Assembly (NCBI GenBank): GCA_009829735.1 | Contig: CM020618.1 | Location: forward strand, 35,688,894-35,752,893 | DNA length: 64,000 bases | Direction: 5' to 3' | DNA from: Pyropia yezoensis | Lineage: Eukaryota; Rhodophyta; Bangiophyceae; Bangiales; Bangiaceae | Part shown: positions 19,100 to 31,000 of the stretch, piece after piece | How the letters are laid out: each line of letters starts with the position of its first letter | How positions within the stretch are numbered: the first letter of the stretch is position 1 | Made by a program: the position numbers and the translations under genes | The notes under the pieces: generated by a model | What the model was told of the DNA's origin: nothing | Database searches by the model: none | Seen by the model: the letters and a program-made list of their open reading frames with translations, nothing else

Positions 19100-22000
19100 G
19101 TGCCTACCAAGGCCCACTTCGCGATCTTCGTGGAGCCTGTATTACTCTGTCCTCAACCGCTACCTCTCCCGCCTCTGCTCCCACTCCCATCGCCGGCGCA
19201 GCAGCAGCGGACGGCGGCTGTAGAAGCCGAAAAAGCGGGAAGAGGTGTAGCCGGGGGGAGAGCAGCCGCCTCGGAAGCGTTCAGATGGGGTATGGTCGGT
19301 GCAGTAGACGGAAACATTTTCGCCAAAGCCATCGTGGCGAACCCAACCGCTGCCGCCACCGCCGCTGGCAGCGCCGCGGCGGCCACGGCGGCCTCAGCTG
19401 CCGTAACGCAGAGCCATACCCGGCGGCGGCCGGCCGCCCCGTCGACGTGGCCAGCGTCGGTGGGATCCCCCCCTCGCCTCGTCCCCCCCACCCTGGCGTC
19501 ACGGCCGACTCCGCCAGCGCAGGCAGCGCTGCCGCCGCCGGCTACCCCCCCCGCCTCTCTCGACAAGGCGCCCGGCGCACGGTCGCGGAAGGCGGCAATG
19601 TCGACGGGAGCGCCACCGCCGCTGCCGCGGACTGACGCGAGAGGAATAAAGCATTGGAAGCCTCTCCCCCTCCCCTCTCTCCCACCGCCACACCTCTGCG
19701 CCCGTGTCGGGCTCACCCCGCCACGCGCGGTCAAATCGCGTCGCGCCACCGCCGTCGAGTTGGCGCCTGGCGCCACTACAGCCCATGCGGCCGGCGTCAG
19801 CAGAACGTATGCCGCCAACCGGTGCATTTCCCAGGACGGGGGGTATGGGGGGGAGCGGGGGTGTGGTAGTGGCGTCGCGGCGGCCACCCTGCCACGGCCA
19901 TCATGGACGAATGTTTCAGGGCGTGGGCGGTGGCGGCCGACTCGGCGGCCGTCCTGATATGCATTCGCGCCCGCGGCTGTGGCTTGCGCGACGTCCCCTG
20001 CTCCCATGAGATCCCCCGACCGCCCCCCGACATCCTCCCCCCCCCCGGGGCCCCCCAACCCCCCCCCCCCCTCCCCCACTCCTGGCTGCTGCGGGCACAG
20101 CCGCCGCGGCGGTGTCGACGGAGGAGCCGCCGCCAGCCCTCTCGCAACCGGTGAGTGGCATGGACTTGTTTTCTTCCCACACGATGGTCCCCGCCGATGA
20201 CTTACCGTCCTGGATGGGGCGCCCCTCTCCGTGCCAACAAGCGGCGGCAGCTACGGCGTCTGCGACGGTAGTGCCCTCCCCACGCAGACCAACACAGTGT
20301 CGGAAGGCCTGATCTTTGATGAACTTGTCACCGCGGTCAGGGGGGGCGGGGGGCCCTCCACTGGGAGAAAATGGGGAACGGGCGGGGCTCCGCCTCGAAA
20401 GCGTATTTGTGTTCGCTACCGCGGCCACGACCGACAGCGTCGGTGACGCCACCGTTGCTCTGCAGCCTCAAGAGCACTCATGCAGCTTTCATGGTCTGTT
20501 CACTCCGCGCCAGCGGGCGCCCCGAGTCGGAGGGGACAGGGTGGGGGTAGGGGTAGGGAAGGGTCAACTGGCAACGAAGACGGGGGGGCAGACCAGGATG
20601 AGGAGGAAGGCACGAGAGGCTCAGAAAGTACATAATTTAGATGACTACATCTTGGATCTTCGTACTTAATATTGCATCCGGTCTGGTCCCCGTCCACCGC
20701 CTTGGCCATCTCCCGCCCCCCCTGACCACTGCGGGGGGGGAGGGGACGAACTCGAACCGCACCGACCCAGCCTCGCGGCCGCCACCGCAGTCGGTGGTAC
20801 AGCCGGTGCTTGTGGTGCTCTTCCCCCCACGTCGAACGAGTTAGAAAAGCCTGCGGGCCGCTGTCGCCGCTGGCCGCGGCCTCCGCTGCTGCCGCCACCG
20901 TCAAGGAGCATACCTCCATTGCTTCCAAGACAGACGGCGGGGGGCCGTGGCATAGGGGGGGAGGGGCGCTTCGTGGGGGCCAGCCTCAACGGCAGCCATC
21001 GTGGTGCCATTGGGGTGAGCAGAGGATTGGCGCGGAGGCGACAGGCTGCCTCGGAGGTGGTGACGCAGTGCCTTACCTCCGAAGCGGCCGTCGAAGAGGC
21101 CGACGGTGGTGGCGATGGCGGCGCTCCCCCCACCTCATCTCCCCCAACCTGGCGCCACGGCCACCTCCCCCGCTGCCGGACCGGCTTTTCCAGCCGGCTG
21201 CCCCAGCCGGCGATGGCAACGAGTCCCCCGACGCGCATTCGCCGAGGGTGGCAACGCTGACGGAGCCACCGCTGCGGCATCAGCCCCTTTCCCCCCCACC
21301 TACATCACTAACGCTGCGTTGGCCAATTCCGGTGTGGGGGGGGGGGGGGGGGGGGGGTACTCCCGGGGGGGGGGGGAGGGGGAGGGTCGTTTCCCCGGGG
21401 GGGGCGTCGATGTCGCCGCAGCCGCCACTTCATTGCGGGCGGAATCTTCGGCAGACAAAGACTGCGTAAGAGGCGAGCCTGGGGGGAGGGCTGGCCACAG
21501 GCTGGGCACTTTCGCGCCGACGGGTGCATTTTCATTGTGCAGGTCATGGTGAAGGCTGCAGGCGCTGGTGAGCATCTGCTTGGGGAGCCGCCCGCGCCGC
21601 CGGCAGGCACGGCTGCGGTGGTGGGGGCGGTGGTTGCGGTGGTGGTGGCGGCGGCGGTGCCGCCGCCGCCGCGTCCACCACTGGTGTGGGGCCTGAACGT
21701 TTGGGCTTCACATGCTCGTCCCCGAAGTTGACCCGCCGTTCTGGATGAGTCACTCTCGACTGTGCTCACTCGTGGAGACCGCTGCCGCCTTGGCCACGGC
21801 ATAGCCCCCGCCACGTTGGTGCCCCCCCCACACCAACCAACGAGCCGGCCTGCGCGCCGGAGCGGTAGTTGGTGGGGTTGGGGGTGGACGCCTCCGCCAG
21901 GTAGCTGGTTGTCGAGGAGCGCTCCCGCCGCACCGGGCTTGTGGCGGCAGCTGTGGCGGCTGCGGATGCCGTCACGGGGGCCGGCGGTTGTGGGGCCGGA

Positions 22001-22260
22001 GGGGCGTGGTGCACCGCGCCGGGTGGGGCGTGGCGGGAAAGCTGGACTCGGCACTACTGCCGCTCTCCGAGGATGCTCTCCGCCCCAGCTGGCGCCCCAG
22101 TCCAGAGGGCACAACGTGGGGGTGACGAACACGGTGGGGTCGACCGGCAACGATGACCTGACCGGGGGGGCTGACCAGAATGAGGGGGACGGCACGAGTG
22201 GCCAATCAAGTAAAGTATTTATAGTGACTTCAGCCCAGACCAGCGTACTCAATATAAATG
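19100..22260. repeat. Diverged tandem duplication of about 1.6 kb
   Basis: Two GC-rich blocks (about 19.1-20.65 kb and 20.7-22.26 kb) share matching words in the same order. Examples are GAAGGCGGCAATGTCGACGG near 19590 versus GAGGGTGGCAACGCTGACGG near 21243, and the segment ending CATAATTTAG near 20640 versus AAAGTATTTATAG near 22220. Shared translated words (A-E-G-G-N-x-D-G) suggest the ancestor may have been coding, but both strands are open in long low-complexity ORFs and no product is recognisable. Runs of G or C longer than 10 occur near 20047-20070 and 21337-21375. Confidence 0.45.
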
Positions 22261-22269
22261 GTCCGTCGG

Positions 22270-23072
22270 TTTTAAGGGACTGATATCAGCTGTCCCCTCG
22301 TCGGCAGCAGCACCCAACAAACCGAAAGCACCCGCCCCTCCACCGGCAGCAGCCGCTTTTCCGCAACCCCGCCCGCACCAGCCGCCCCCCTGCTCAGGTA
22401 GCAGGCCCCCCAACAGCAGCAGCAGCCGCCCCCCTACCGGTAGCAGCCGCCCCCCTGCACAGGTAGCAGACCCCCCCCCGCCGGTCGTAGCCGCACGCCC
22501 AGCAGCTGCAGCCGCCCGAGCGCCGGCATGAGCAGTCCCCCCGCCGCCAGCAGCCGCTCTCTGCCCCCCCGCAGGTAGCGGCCGCCCTCCCACCGGACGC
22601 ACCCCCCACCTCGACAGCAGCCGTCCCCCTGCCGGCAGCAGCAGTTACCCCACCTAGCAGACGCCTCCACGCCGATAGCAGCCCCCCCCCCCCGCCCCCC
22701 CCCTCGAAAACAGCCGCACACCCACCGTTAGCAACCGCCTCCACAGCTGATACCAGCCCCCCCCCCGCAGCAGCAGGCAGCCCCCCGACCCGGCTGCAGC
22801 AGCCCCGCCACCGGTAGCAGCCGCCCCCCCACTGGCAGCAGTCGCACCTCCGCCCCCCCACCGGTACCAGCTGCCCCCTCACCCCCCGACCGGTAGCGGC
22901 CGACACCCCGCCGGTACCAAGCCCCACCCCGCAGCCGCAGCTCGCCCGCTCCCCGACCGGTAGCGGCCGACACCCCGCCGGTACCAAGCCCCACCCCGCA
23001 GCCGCAGCTCGCCCGCTCCCCGCCGGTAACGGCCGCTACCCGGCCCCCCCACGGCCCGCCCACCTGTAGCAG
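22270..23072. repeat. C-rich minisatellite, left part
   Basis: Degenerate tandem units of roughly 20-25 bp based on GTAGCAGCCGCCCCCCC. A longer unit (ACCGGTAGCGGCCGACACC) is duplicated around 22890-23020. The opposite strand is G-run rich, so quadruplex structures are possible. Element D inserted here; the array resumes at 44762. Confidence 0.75.
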
Positions 23073-23435
23073 TGTAGCAATATGGATGACCGTATTGCGA
23101 CCCTAATATAGGGGGGACTACTTCTAACCCTTAACTTTCAATTTGGGAGTCCGTGTTGGTCACGGTACCTATAAGTTACGTATGACCAGAGCGACTTGCA
23201 TCTTGGGGTGGAGGGTAGTTAGTAAAGTCTCCGATGGTTTATAACGAGGGGGCCGGCGGCGAATCCACCGCCGGCCATGGTAGAACAACAAACCCCTCCC
23301 ATTTGGGCTCCCATCTTGGTCCCGTGGCTAGCGCTCCAAGGACAGCAACCTTGGCCTCCCGGTGACATTGATGCCGATCCCCCTTGGTGAGTGTTCCCTG
23401 AGAGTTGACGTGCAGCGGATACCTATTGTGCTACA
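23073..23435 (+). repeat. 5' LTR of element D
   Basis: 363 bp, TGTAGCA...TGCTACA. It has the GGCCGGCGG/CCGCCGGCC hairpin as a perfect 9-bp stem. The primer-binding site TGGTGGAGCAGCAGGGGA follows at 23437-23454. Confidence 0.93.
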
Positions 23436-23644
23436 TTGGTGGAGCAGCAGGGGACGGGTTTCCGTCACCCTTGTGGTGACGCCGTCTTCGGCCCTGGCAC
23501 ACGGATAGGGATCCGGTCCTTTTCTTGTACTCGTGGTGCTGCGATCTGGTTGATTGTTTTGAGTGGTTGCGTTTGACTGCGATCTACGGTTACTCTCCCA
23601 CAACTACCCCCTCGCTCTCTTATTCGTGGTGACTGATTGTGACT

Positions 23645-25283
23645 ATGTCTACCCAAGACACGGGGAACGTTCCAGATGACGGATCGGCGTCGACGCCGAC
23701 CCCGGAGCTGAACACGGGGACCGGGATCGGTAACCCGATCGACAACATTGAGACGCCGATGCTCTCCGGTGCCGGATGGACGTTTGGTACGGCACGGACG
23801 GCCGGGGGCGGCGGACCGCCTCTACCGTCCTCTGCCGACCTCACTCCGCCGCCACCTTCACCAGGGGATTCCCTGATGGCATTCATTGGCTCGCATCGAG
23901 GCCCGGTTCACCAGGCTCGACGCCCGTCATGAGCGTACGGAGGACGCAATGGCTGTGCTGATGTCAGCACGCCACACGACGGTACCCCGGCGTGTTCCTC
24001 CCACACCGGTACGGTTCGAGCCGGCCGGACTACTTTCGGAGTCCACCAGAGTCGACCCCGGTGTTTCTACTCCTGGACAACCCCCGGACACGGCGGGTTA
24101 TGGATCCGACTCGTCAGCCCATTTGAAACGTAGCCATACGGAGCGCTACGCTCGGAGCACCCAGAGCGGGCTCCGCGGACATGGTCCGGCAGATACTTAC
24201 GCCGGAACAGAGTCGGGGATGGGGGGAGACGGTACCGTATTGCAGTACCCCATCGACGACGGAAGCCAAGCAACTCGGGTACCCGAGGCGCCGACGCCGG
24301 AAGTTCCAGCGTCACTGGTGCAAGCGACGACAGCGCTGGTTACCGCGAGCTTACTGAAGCGGATGGAGTCCGATGAGTTTACTCATCAACTTGCCAAGTG
24401 ACTGGATATCCAGGACGCAGACACGGAGATTGTCAACGAAGTCTTCAGGTCGGTACTGACTCCCGAACGTTATCGTTTGGAGGACCGATCCACTGCCGTA
24501 TCGGAATCGATGCGTACGACCTCGCACCGAGCGATTCGCTCTGTGCAGACCCTTATGAAGGGAGTCCCTATGTTCGGGCGCCCGAACGGACGTCCGTTGG
24601 CAGTCATCGGCTTCCTGACTAGCTTCAAGGCAGCCGCGGACAAGGCACTCGTTAACGAGGGGCTAGCTCTGGAGATCCTCCCGTTCTTCGTTGACGAACG
24701 GGTACGGGGCATCCTCCGCCAGGCATCCCCGATGCCGGAATTGAGGGTCGCAGCCACCCTGATGGATTAACGTGGTATACTGAGGGAGCTGCTTAGCAGC
24801 TACCTCAGTGAGCACAAGTGCGAAGACCACTACCGGGCCCTGCGCACCGCCACCGCCCAGTCCTGGGAGGATGAGGAGATGTTCGGACGCCGGATCCAAG
24901 AGCTCGACTACGAGCTGGGGAAGCTCCTCGGCCAAGGGGAGCTACGAGCCATCCTGCTCGCAGGAGTACCCAAATATGTGCGGATATCCGCACGGGGAGC
25001 CAACACTGCTCGAACGAACTTCAGTCGACTGATGCATATGTGCAAGTCCCTAGGGGACGCCTACCGGGTGCTACACCCGGAATGTGCCTTGGCCCCGAAG
25101 CCCAAGGGTGAGGGAGGCAAGCCCAGTCTTACCTCGGTACCGAGGCAAGATAAGGTGGATCGTAAGGCCGCACCAGTACTGGTGGCGACCAAATATGCCC
25201 CTACGGGTGAGGATGAACCTCTAGTCGACCAACGGGGCCACCTGTTGCTACCGGCGACGCCGGTGATTGATGAGCAAGGTACG
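23645..25283 (+). pseudogene. gag: Element D Gag, broken N-terminal and central part
   Basis: It starts at the ATG at 23645 like A and E. Breaks seen against E: one extra T near 23883 shifts the frame; CGA became TGA at 24399-24401; TAC became TAA at 24768-24770. The capsid-like region is otherwise readable. Where A and E have UAG, D has GAG (LGQGELRAILLAG), so the family ancestor may have had sense there. Element E interrupts it at 25284. Confidence 0.85.
25279..25283. repeat. Target-site duplication (GTACG) of element E, left copy
   Basis: GTACG abuts the left LTR of E and is repeated exactly at 36165-36169, within D's gag. Confidence 0.93.
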
Positions 25284-25645
25284 TGTAGCAATATGGTTGT
25301 CCGTATTGTGACCCTAATATCAGGGGGGCTACTTCTAATCCTTAACTTCAATGTGAGAGTCCGGACTGGTCACGGTATCTATAAGTTACGTATGACCAGA
25401 GGGACTTGCATCTTGGGGTGGAGGGTAGTTAGTAGTGTCTCCGAGGGTTTATAACGAGGGGGCCGGTGGCGAATCCACCGCCGGCCAAGGTAGAACAACA
25501 AACCCCTCCCATTTGGGTTCCCATCTTGGTCCCGTGGCTTGCGCTCCAAGGACAGCAACCTTGGCCTCCCGGTGACGTCGGTGCCGATCCCCCTTGGTGA
25601 GTGTTCCCTGAGAGTGGACGTGCGACGGATTCCTAGTGTGCTACA
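25284..25645 (+). repeat. 5' LTR of element E
   Basis: TTTATAA at 25448-25454, then the GGCCGG inverted repeat. Its first 25 bp match the LTRs of A (TGGTTGTCC), whereas E's 3' LTR matches D (TGGATGACC). Confidence 0.93.
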
Positions 25646-25646
25646 T

Positions 25647-25664
25647 TGGTGGAGCAGCAGGGGA
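25647..25664 (+). other. Primer-binding site of element E
   Basis: TGGTGGAGCAGCAGGGGA one base after the LTR, identical to A and D. Bases 25665-25870 are untranslated leader. Confidence 0.7.
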
Positions 25665-25870
25665 CGGGTTTCCGTCACCCTTGTGGTGACGCCGTCTTCG
25701 GCCCTGGCACACGGATAGGGATCCGGTCCTTTTCTTGTACTCGTGGTGATGCGACCTGATCGATTGTGTTGAGATTTTACCTGTGACTGTGACATACTGT
25801 TACTCTCCCCAATCTACCCCCTCGCTCTCTTATTCGTCGTGATCGTTGCGTCGGTGGACTGATTGTGACT

Positions 25871-28054
25871 ATGTCTACCCAAGAGACGGGGAACGTTCAA
25901 GACGACGGATCGGCGTCGACGCCGACTCCGGAGGTGACTACGGGAACCGGGATCGGGAACCCGATCGATAACATTGAGACGCCAATGCTTTCCGGTGCCG
26001 GATCGACGTTTGGCACGGCTCGGACGGCAGGAGGCGGGGGCCCGCCTCAACTGTCGTCGACCGACCTCACTCCGCCGCCTCCTTCACCAGGGGATTCCCT
26101 GATGGCATCATTGGCCCGCATCGAGGCCCGGTTTTCCGGGCTCGACGCCCGTCAAGATCGGACGGAGGACGCAATGGCAGTGTTGATGTCAACACGGCAC
26201 ACGACGGGACCCCGTCGTGTTCCTCCCACACCGGTACGGTTCGAACCGGCCGGACTACTTTCGGAGTCCACCAGGGTCAATCCCGGGGTTGCTACTCCTG
26301 GACAACCCCCGGACACAATGGGGTATGGGTCCGACTCGTCGGCAGAGTTGGAACGGAGTCACACGGAGCGATACGCTCGGAGCACCCGAAGCGGACTCCG
26401 CGGACACGACCCGGCGGATACGTACGCCGGGGGAGAGTCGGTTATTGGGGGAGGGGGTACCCTCTCGCAGTACCCCCCCGACGAAGGAGGCCAGGCAACT
26501 CGGGTTCCCGAGGTGCCGACGCCTGAAGTACCATCTTCAGTGGTGGAAGCTATGACCGCGCAGGTAACTGCGAGCCTACTGAAGCGGATGGAGTCCGATG
26601 AGTTCGCTCATCAACTGGCTAAGCGACTGGATATCCAGGACGCTGACACGGAGATCGTCAACGAGGTCGTCCGGTCGGTTCTTACTCCGGAACGTTATCG
26701 TTTGGAGGACCGCTCTACCACCGTATCGGAATCGATGCGTAATACGTCGCATCGGGCGATCCGCTCTATGCAGACCCTTATGAAGGGAGTCCCTATGTTC
26801 GGGGGGCCGAACGGACGCCCGTTGGGAGTCATCGGCTTCTTGACTAGCTTCAAGGCAGCCGCAGACAAGGCGCTCGTTAACGAGGGGCTGGCCCTGGAGA
26901 TCCTCCCGTTCTTTGTTGATGAACGGGTGCGAGGCATTCTTCGCCAGGCATCCCCGATGCCGGGAATGAGGGTCGCGGCCACCCCCATGGATTACCGTGG
27001 GATATTGAAGAAGCTGCTGAGCAGCTACCTCAGTGAGGACAAGTGCGACGACCACTATCGGGCCCTTCGCACTGCCACCGCCCAGTCCTGGGAGGATGAG
27101 GAGATGTTTGGACGCCGGATCCAAGAGCTCGACTACGAGCTGGGGAAGCTCCTCGGAGAAGGCTAGCTACGGGCCATCCTGTTCGCAGGAGTACCCAACT
27201 ACGTGCGGATATCCGCACGGGGCGCCAACACGGCACGGACGAACTTCAGTCGACTGATGCATATGTGCAAGTCCCTAGGGGACGCCGACCGGGTTCTACA
27301 CCCGGAGTGTGCCTTGGCCCCGAAGCCCAAGGGTGAGGGAGGCAAGCCCAGTCTTACCCCGGTACCGAGGCAAGAGAAGGTGGAACGTAAGGCCGCACCA
27401 GTACTGGTGGCGACCGAACATACCCCTATTGGTGAGGATGACCCTCTAGTCGACCAACAGGGCCACCTGTTGCTACCGGCGACGCCGGTGATTGATGAAC
27501 ATGGTACGGTAGCGTACATCGCCCCGGCTGGAACCCAGTTCCAGGTCAACGAAGGAACGGGACGGCGCGTCCCGTATGTGCGGACTACGGGGTACTCCCC
27601 GGTGACGGGTAACCCTCACCAACCCTTGCCAACCTGGGCGGTGCGCACGGAGGCACCTCCGCAGATTGCGGGCCGACCCAACCGGTTGGGGGAATCCATG
27701 TTCCGGTTGACCCAAGGACCCAAGGCCTACCAGGGAGCAGGCACTCGGGCGCCCGAGGGAGGCAACCGTAGCTACGGGGCTACCCCGATGCGAACTCAAG
27801 GGGGGACCGGCACGTCCGGGTGTTTGTTGTGTGGGGATCCCCAGCACTGGGTGTCTTCCTGCCCACTCATCCCCGAGGAGTCCCGGCGGGCAGCGGCGCA
27901 ACGCAAGGCATCCATGGGGGGGTATCCCGCCCGAGCACCCGGACCCGCACCGGGTAGGCAGCCAGCTCCAGGTGGAGTACTGGCCGTCGAGGGGGCACCT
28001 CCTCAGCCGGATGTCCCGGCGGACAGCACCCTACCAAGTGCGGGAAACGAGTAA
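25871..28054 (+). CDS. gag: Element E Gag with one in-frame UAG
   Basis: ATG at 25871, 727 codons to TAA at 28052-28054, with UAG at codon 432 (27164-27166) followed by CTA. Capsid-like helices precede and flank the UAG; the CCHC zinc knuckle is C651/C654/H659/C664. The part after the UAG remains open for 295 codons and highly similar to A, which argues that it is still used or only recently lost. If translation stops at the UAG, the product lacks the nucleocapsid knuckle and Pol could not be reached. Confidence 0.85.
28042..28048 (+). promoter_or_regulatory. -1 frameshift heptamer (GGGAAAC), element E
   Basis: It is in phase with gag (G-GGA-AAC), one codon before the TAA. The pol frame is open back to 27958, so gag and pol overlap by about 95 nt. 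A CCGGGG/CCCCGG stem starts about 18 nt downstream, and a CCGCGGGG-AAAG-CCCCACGG hairpin lies further on (about 28109-28128). Confidence 0.75.
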
Positions 28055-28062
28055 GAGGAAGG

Positions 28063-31000
28063 ATGACCGGGGGGCGCTGGGGTTACCCAAGCAAGCCACC
28101 CCGGAGTACCGCGGGGAAAGCCCCACGGAGAGCGCGGTTGAGCCGACGCCGCATCAACCCCCGGGTACACCTTCCGGCCCCGACGACACGGCGTCAGGGG
28201 ATTGATGACCAACCTCCAAGGTTGGGAGGAGAGGACGGGAAGCCCCGTCACGTTGAACCAGACAAGGGCCCTGTTCAGGATGCCCGAGCTACACCGGATA
28301 TCGGTGTAGGACATGTGTTGTTTACCTTGGAGAACTTCAAGGTATCAGCCACACTGGGGGTTGACCCCCAGTCGACACGATCGTACTACCCTGTACTGGA
28401 CACAGGGGCTGGACCCAACCTTATCCGGAAGGATACCCTCCCGGACAAGTGGCTTCCACGAGTCAGAGTGACTCGGGGACCCACCATCAAGGACGCGAAT
28501 GGTCGACTCATTCGTACGACCGCAGCGATGTCGCTGCAGGTTACCATCGGGGATCTCACCACGGAAGTTGACTTCCTGGTATGTGAAACGCTATCGGTGC
28601 CCTGCATACTGGGGTGCACCTTCATCAACGTTCACGTTGATGCAATCCGGCCAGGCCGGAGGACCGTCGAGCTTCAAGAAGCCGACGGGACGAAGCGAGG
28701 ACACACGGCTATCGTCAGGGACCTGACGCTACAAGGAAGCCACGTTAACGTGGCTGTGGTGTACGCAAGCGTCGAGCCGAAGACACTTCGGTTGGCCAAG
28801 CGAACTCGCTTTGAGCCGTTGTCAGAGACAGTCCTCCCGGTTAACTGCGACCTCGCAGGCATCTGCAGAGTCCAGTCCAACCTACGGACGTACAAGCGCC
28901 ATGGGTTGACCATGGCCAACGGTCTCATAGACCTCCCAGCAGGAGGGTCGTCCCTCCTAGTGATGGCGAACTACCGCCGTAAGGCAGTCACCCTCCCGAA
29001 GGGAACTATCCTCGGGATTGCCGAACTCTACGAAGGAGATATCCTTACCCCTGATAAAGAAGGTCAAGTGGAACCACTTGAAGTACTGGCGGTCGCCGAG
29101 ACCACCGAGCGACAGCAACCCGACGACGGGAAGCCTAACCCATCGGCGGCTCCGGCGGACCTGCCGCCAAAGGACCAAGAGGCCTTGAAGGCACTGGCCG
29201 AGGCTGACCTCGACCACCTTCCCCCTTCGGTAGCCGAAGGGGTACGACGGATGCTAAGAAAGCATGACGTTATGTGGACAGGCGGGGCCTTGGGGACCAT
29301 TGGGGCAACCCAACATCGTATAGACCTGGTACCAGGCGCACGACCCGCCCGCTCACAACCGCACCGAGCGGGACCTATGCAACGAGAGATCGTTGATGGA
29401 GAAGTGAAGAGGATGAGTGAAGCTAAGGTGATCCGACCTTCGATGTCGGAATGGGGTGCCCCAGTCGTTATTGTGCCGAAGAAGGATCAAACCCCTCGGT
29501 TTTGCATCGATTATCGACGCCTCAACTTGGTTACCAAGAAGGATTCATACCCTTTACCAAGGATGGATGAATGTATCGACTCCCTGGGGGAGGCTACGGT
29601 GTTTACCACCATCGACTGCAATGCCGGATACTGGCAGATCCCGGTGGCGGACGAGGATATCCCCAAGACGGCATTCGTCTGTCACAGTGGAGTGTACGAG
29701 TTCCTAAGGATGCCCTTCGGATTGTCCAACGCCCCCGCTACATTCCAGCGGGCTATCGACATCATACTGTCGGGGGTGAAGTGGCGTAACTGCCTAGTGT
29801 ACCTCGATGACGTCATCGTCTTCTCGCGTAACATGGATGACCATGTACAACATGTTGACGAGGTACTCACCCTCTTGAGGAACGCCGGGGTAACCCTGCG
29901 TCTGAAGAAGTGCGCCTTCTTCCAACAGACGGTCGAATATCTGGGCCACCAGATAACCCCTGGTAAACTAGGGGTACTCGAAGCCAATACCCGGGCACTC
30001 CGGGATGCCCGGTTCCCTAACACCCAGACGCAGCTCAAGAGCTTCCTGGGAATGTGCAATGTATACCGACGGTTCGTCAAGGACTTCGCTCGGATAGCTA
30101 AACCGTTAACGGTTCTTACGAGCAGTACCTTACCCAAGGTACTCCAACCCCCTTCGCCTAGCGAAGAGGAGGCATTCGAGTCGCTGAAGCGAGCCCTACT
30201 AGCCCCACCCGTCCTTGCGTTACCGCATAGACGGGGTACCTTCGTCATCGATGTCGATGCGTGTGATACACAAGTGGGATGCACCCTGTTACAGGGAGAG
30301 ACGTTGATAGGTACCGAGAACGTTATCCCGGACCTACGTCCGGTAGGATACTTCAGCCGGACACTCAACCCGGCTGAGCGGAACTATAGTGCCACCGAGC
30401 GTGAATGCCTCGGAGTTATATGGGCAGTGCAACTGCTCCGTCCATACCTGGAGGGCTCCAGGTTCATCGTGAGGTCCGACCACGAACCCCTACGATGGCT
30501 CCTCAACCTTGGTGACAAGGATTCCGATAGCCATGGGAGGCTAGCCCGATGGAGGCTGAAGATGGCCGAGCACGACTACCGCACGGTGTATAAGGCTGGG
30601 TCAACCCACCACCTCGGAGACGCGTTGTCTCGACTCGACACCCCGAGCGGGGATACCCGCCCGGTGGACGAGGACATCCCGGTAGTACCGGTGTGCATGG
30701 TGGGTAATGCTACCCAGGGTATGGCTGACCATACCATGGCACACCTTGCGTGCCCATTGACCCTCGCGGACTTCCGCGAGGCACAGGCCAACGACGATGA
30801 CTGTAGACGTCATCGTGCTAACCTCCTGGCCGGTACGGCCGGCATCTTCTCCGAGAACGAAGACGGACTCATATACCGGCGGGCACCCGCCGATGGACGA
30901 CATCAAGTCGTGGTTCCCGTGTCCTTACGGCAAGCCGTCATGGAACGAGAACACGAGAACCCCACAGCCGGACACCCGGGGGGTTCACGTATGTTCGCAG

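Noticed and set aside
19067..20079. Long ORFs on both strands (296 and 308 codons)
   Set aside because: Both are Ala/Pro/Gly-rich and overlap each other; no domain, start context or homologue recognised. Kept only as part of a repeat description.
28063..28065. Independent start of pol at its first ATG
   Set aside because: The ATG is ACG in D, and the frame is open back to an in-phase slippery heptamer in all copies, so a Gag-Pol fusion is the better model.
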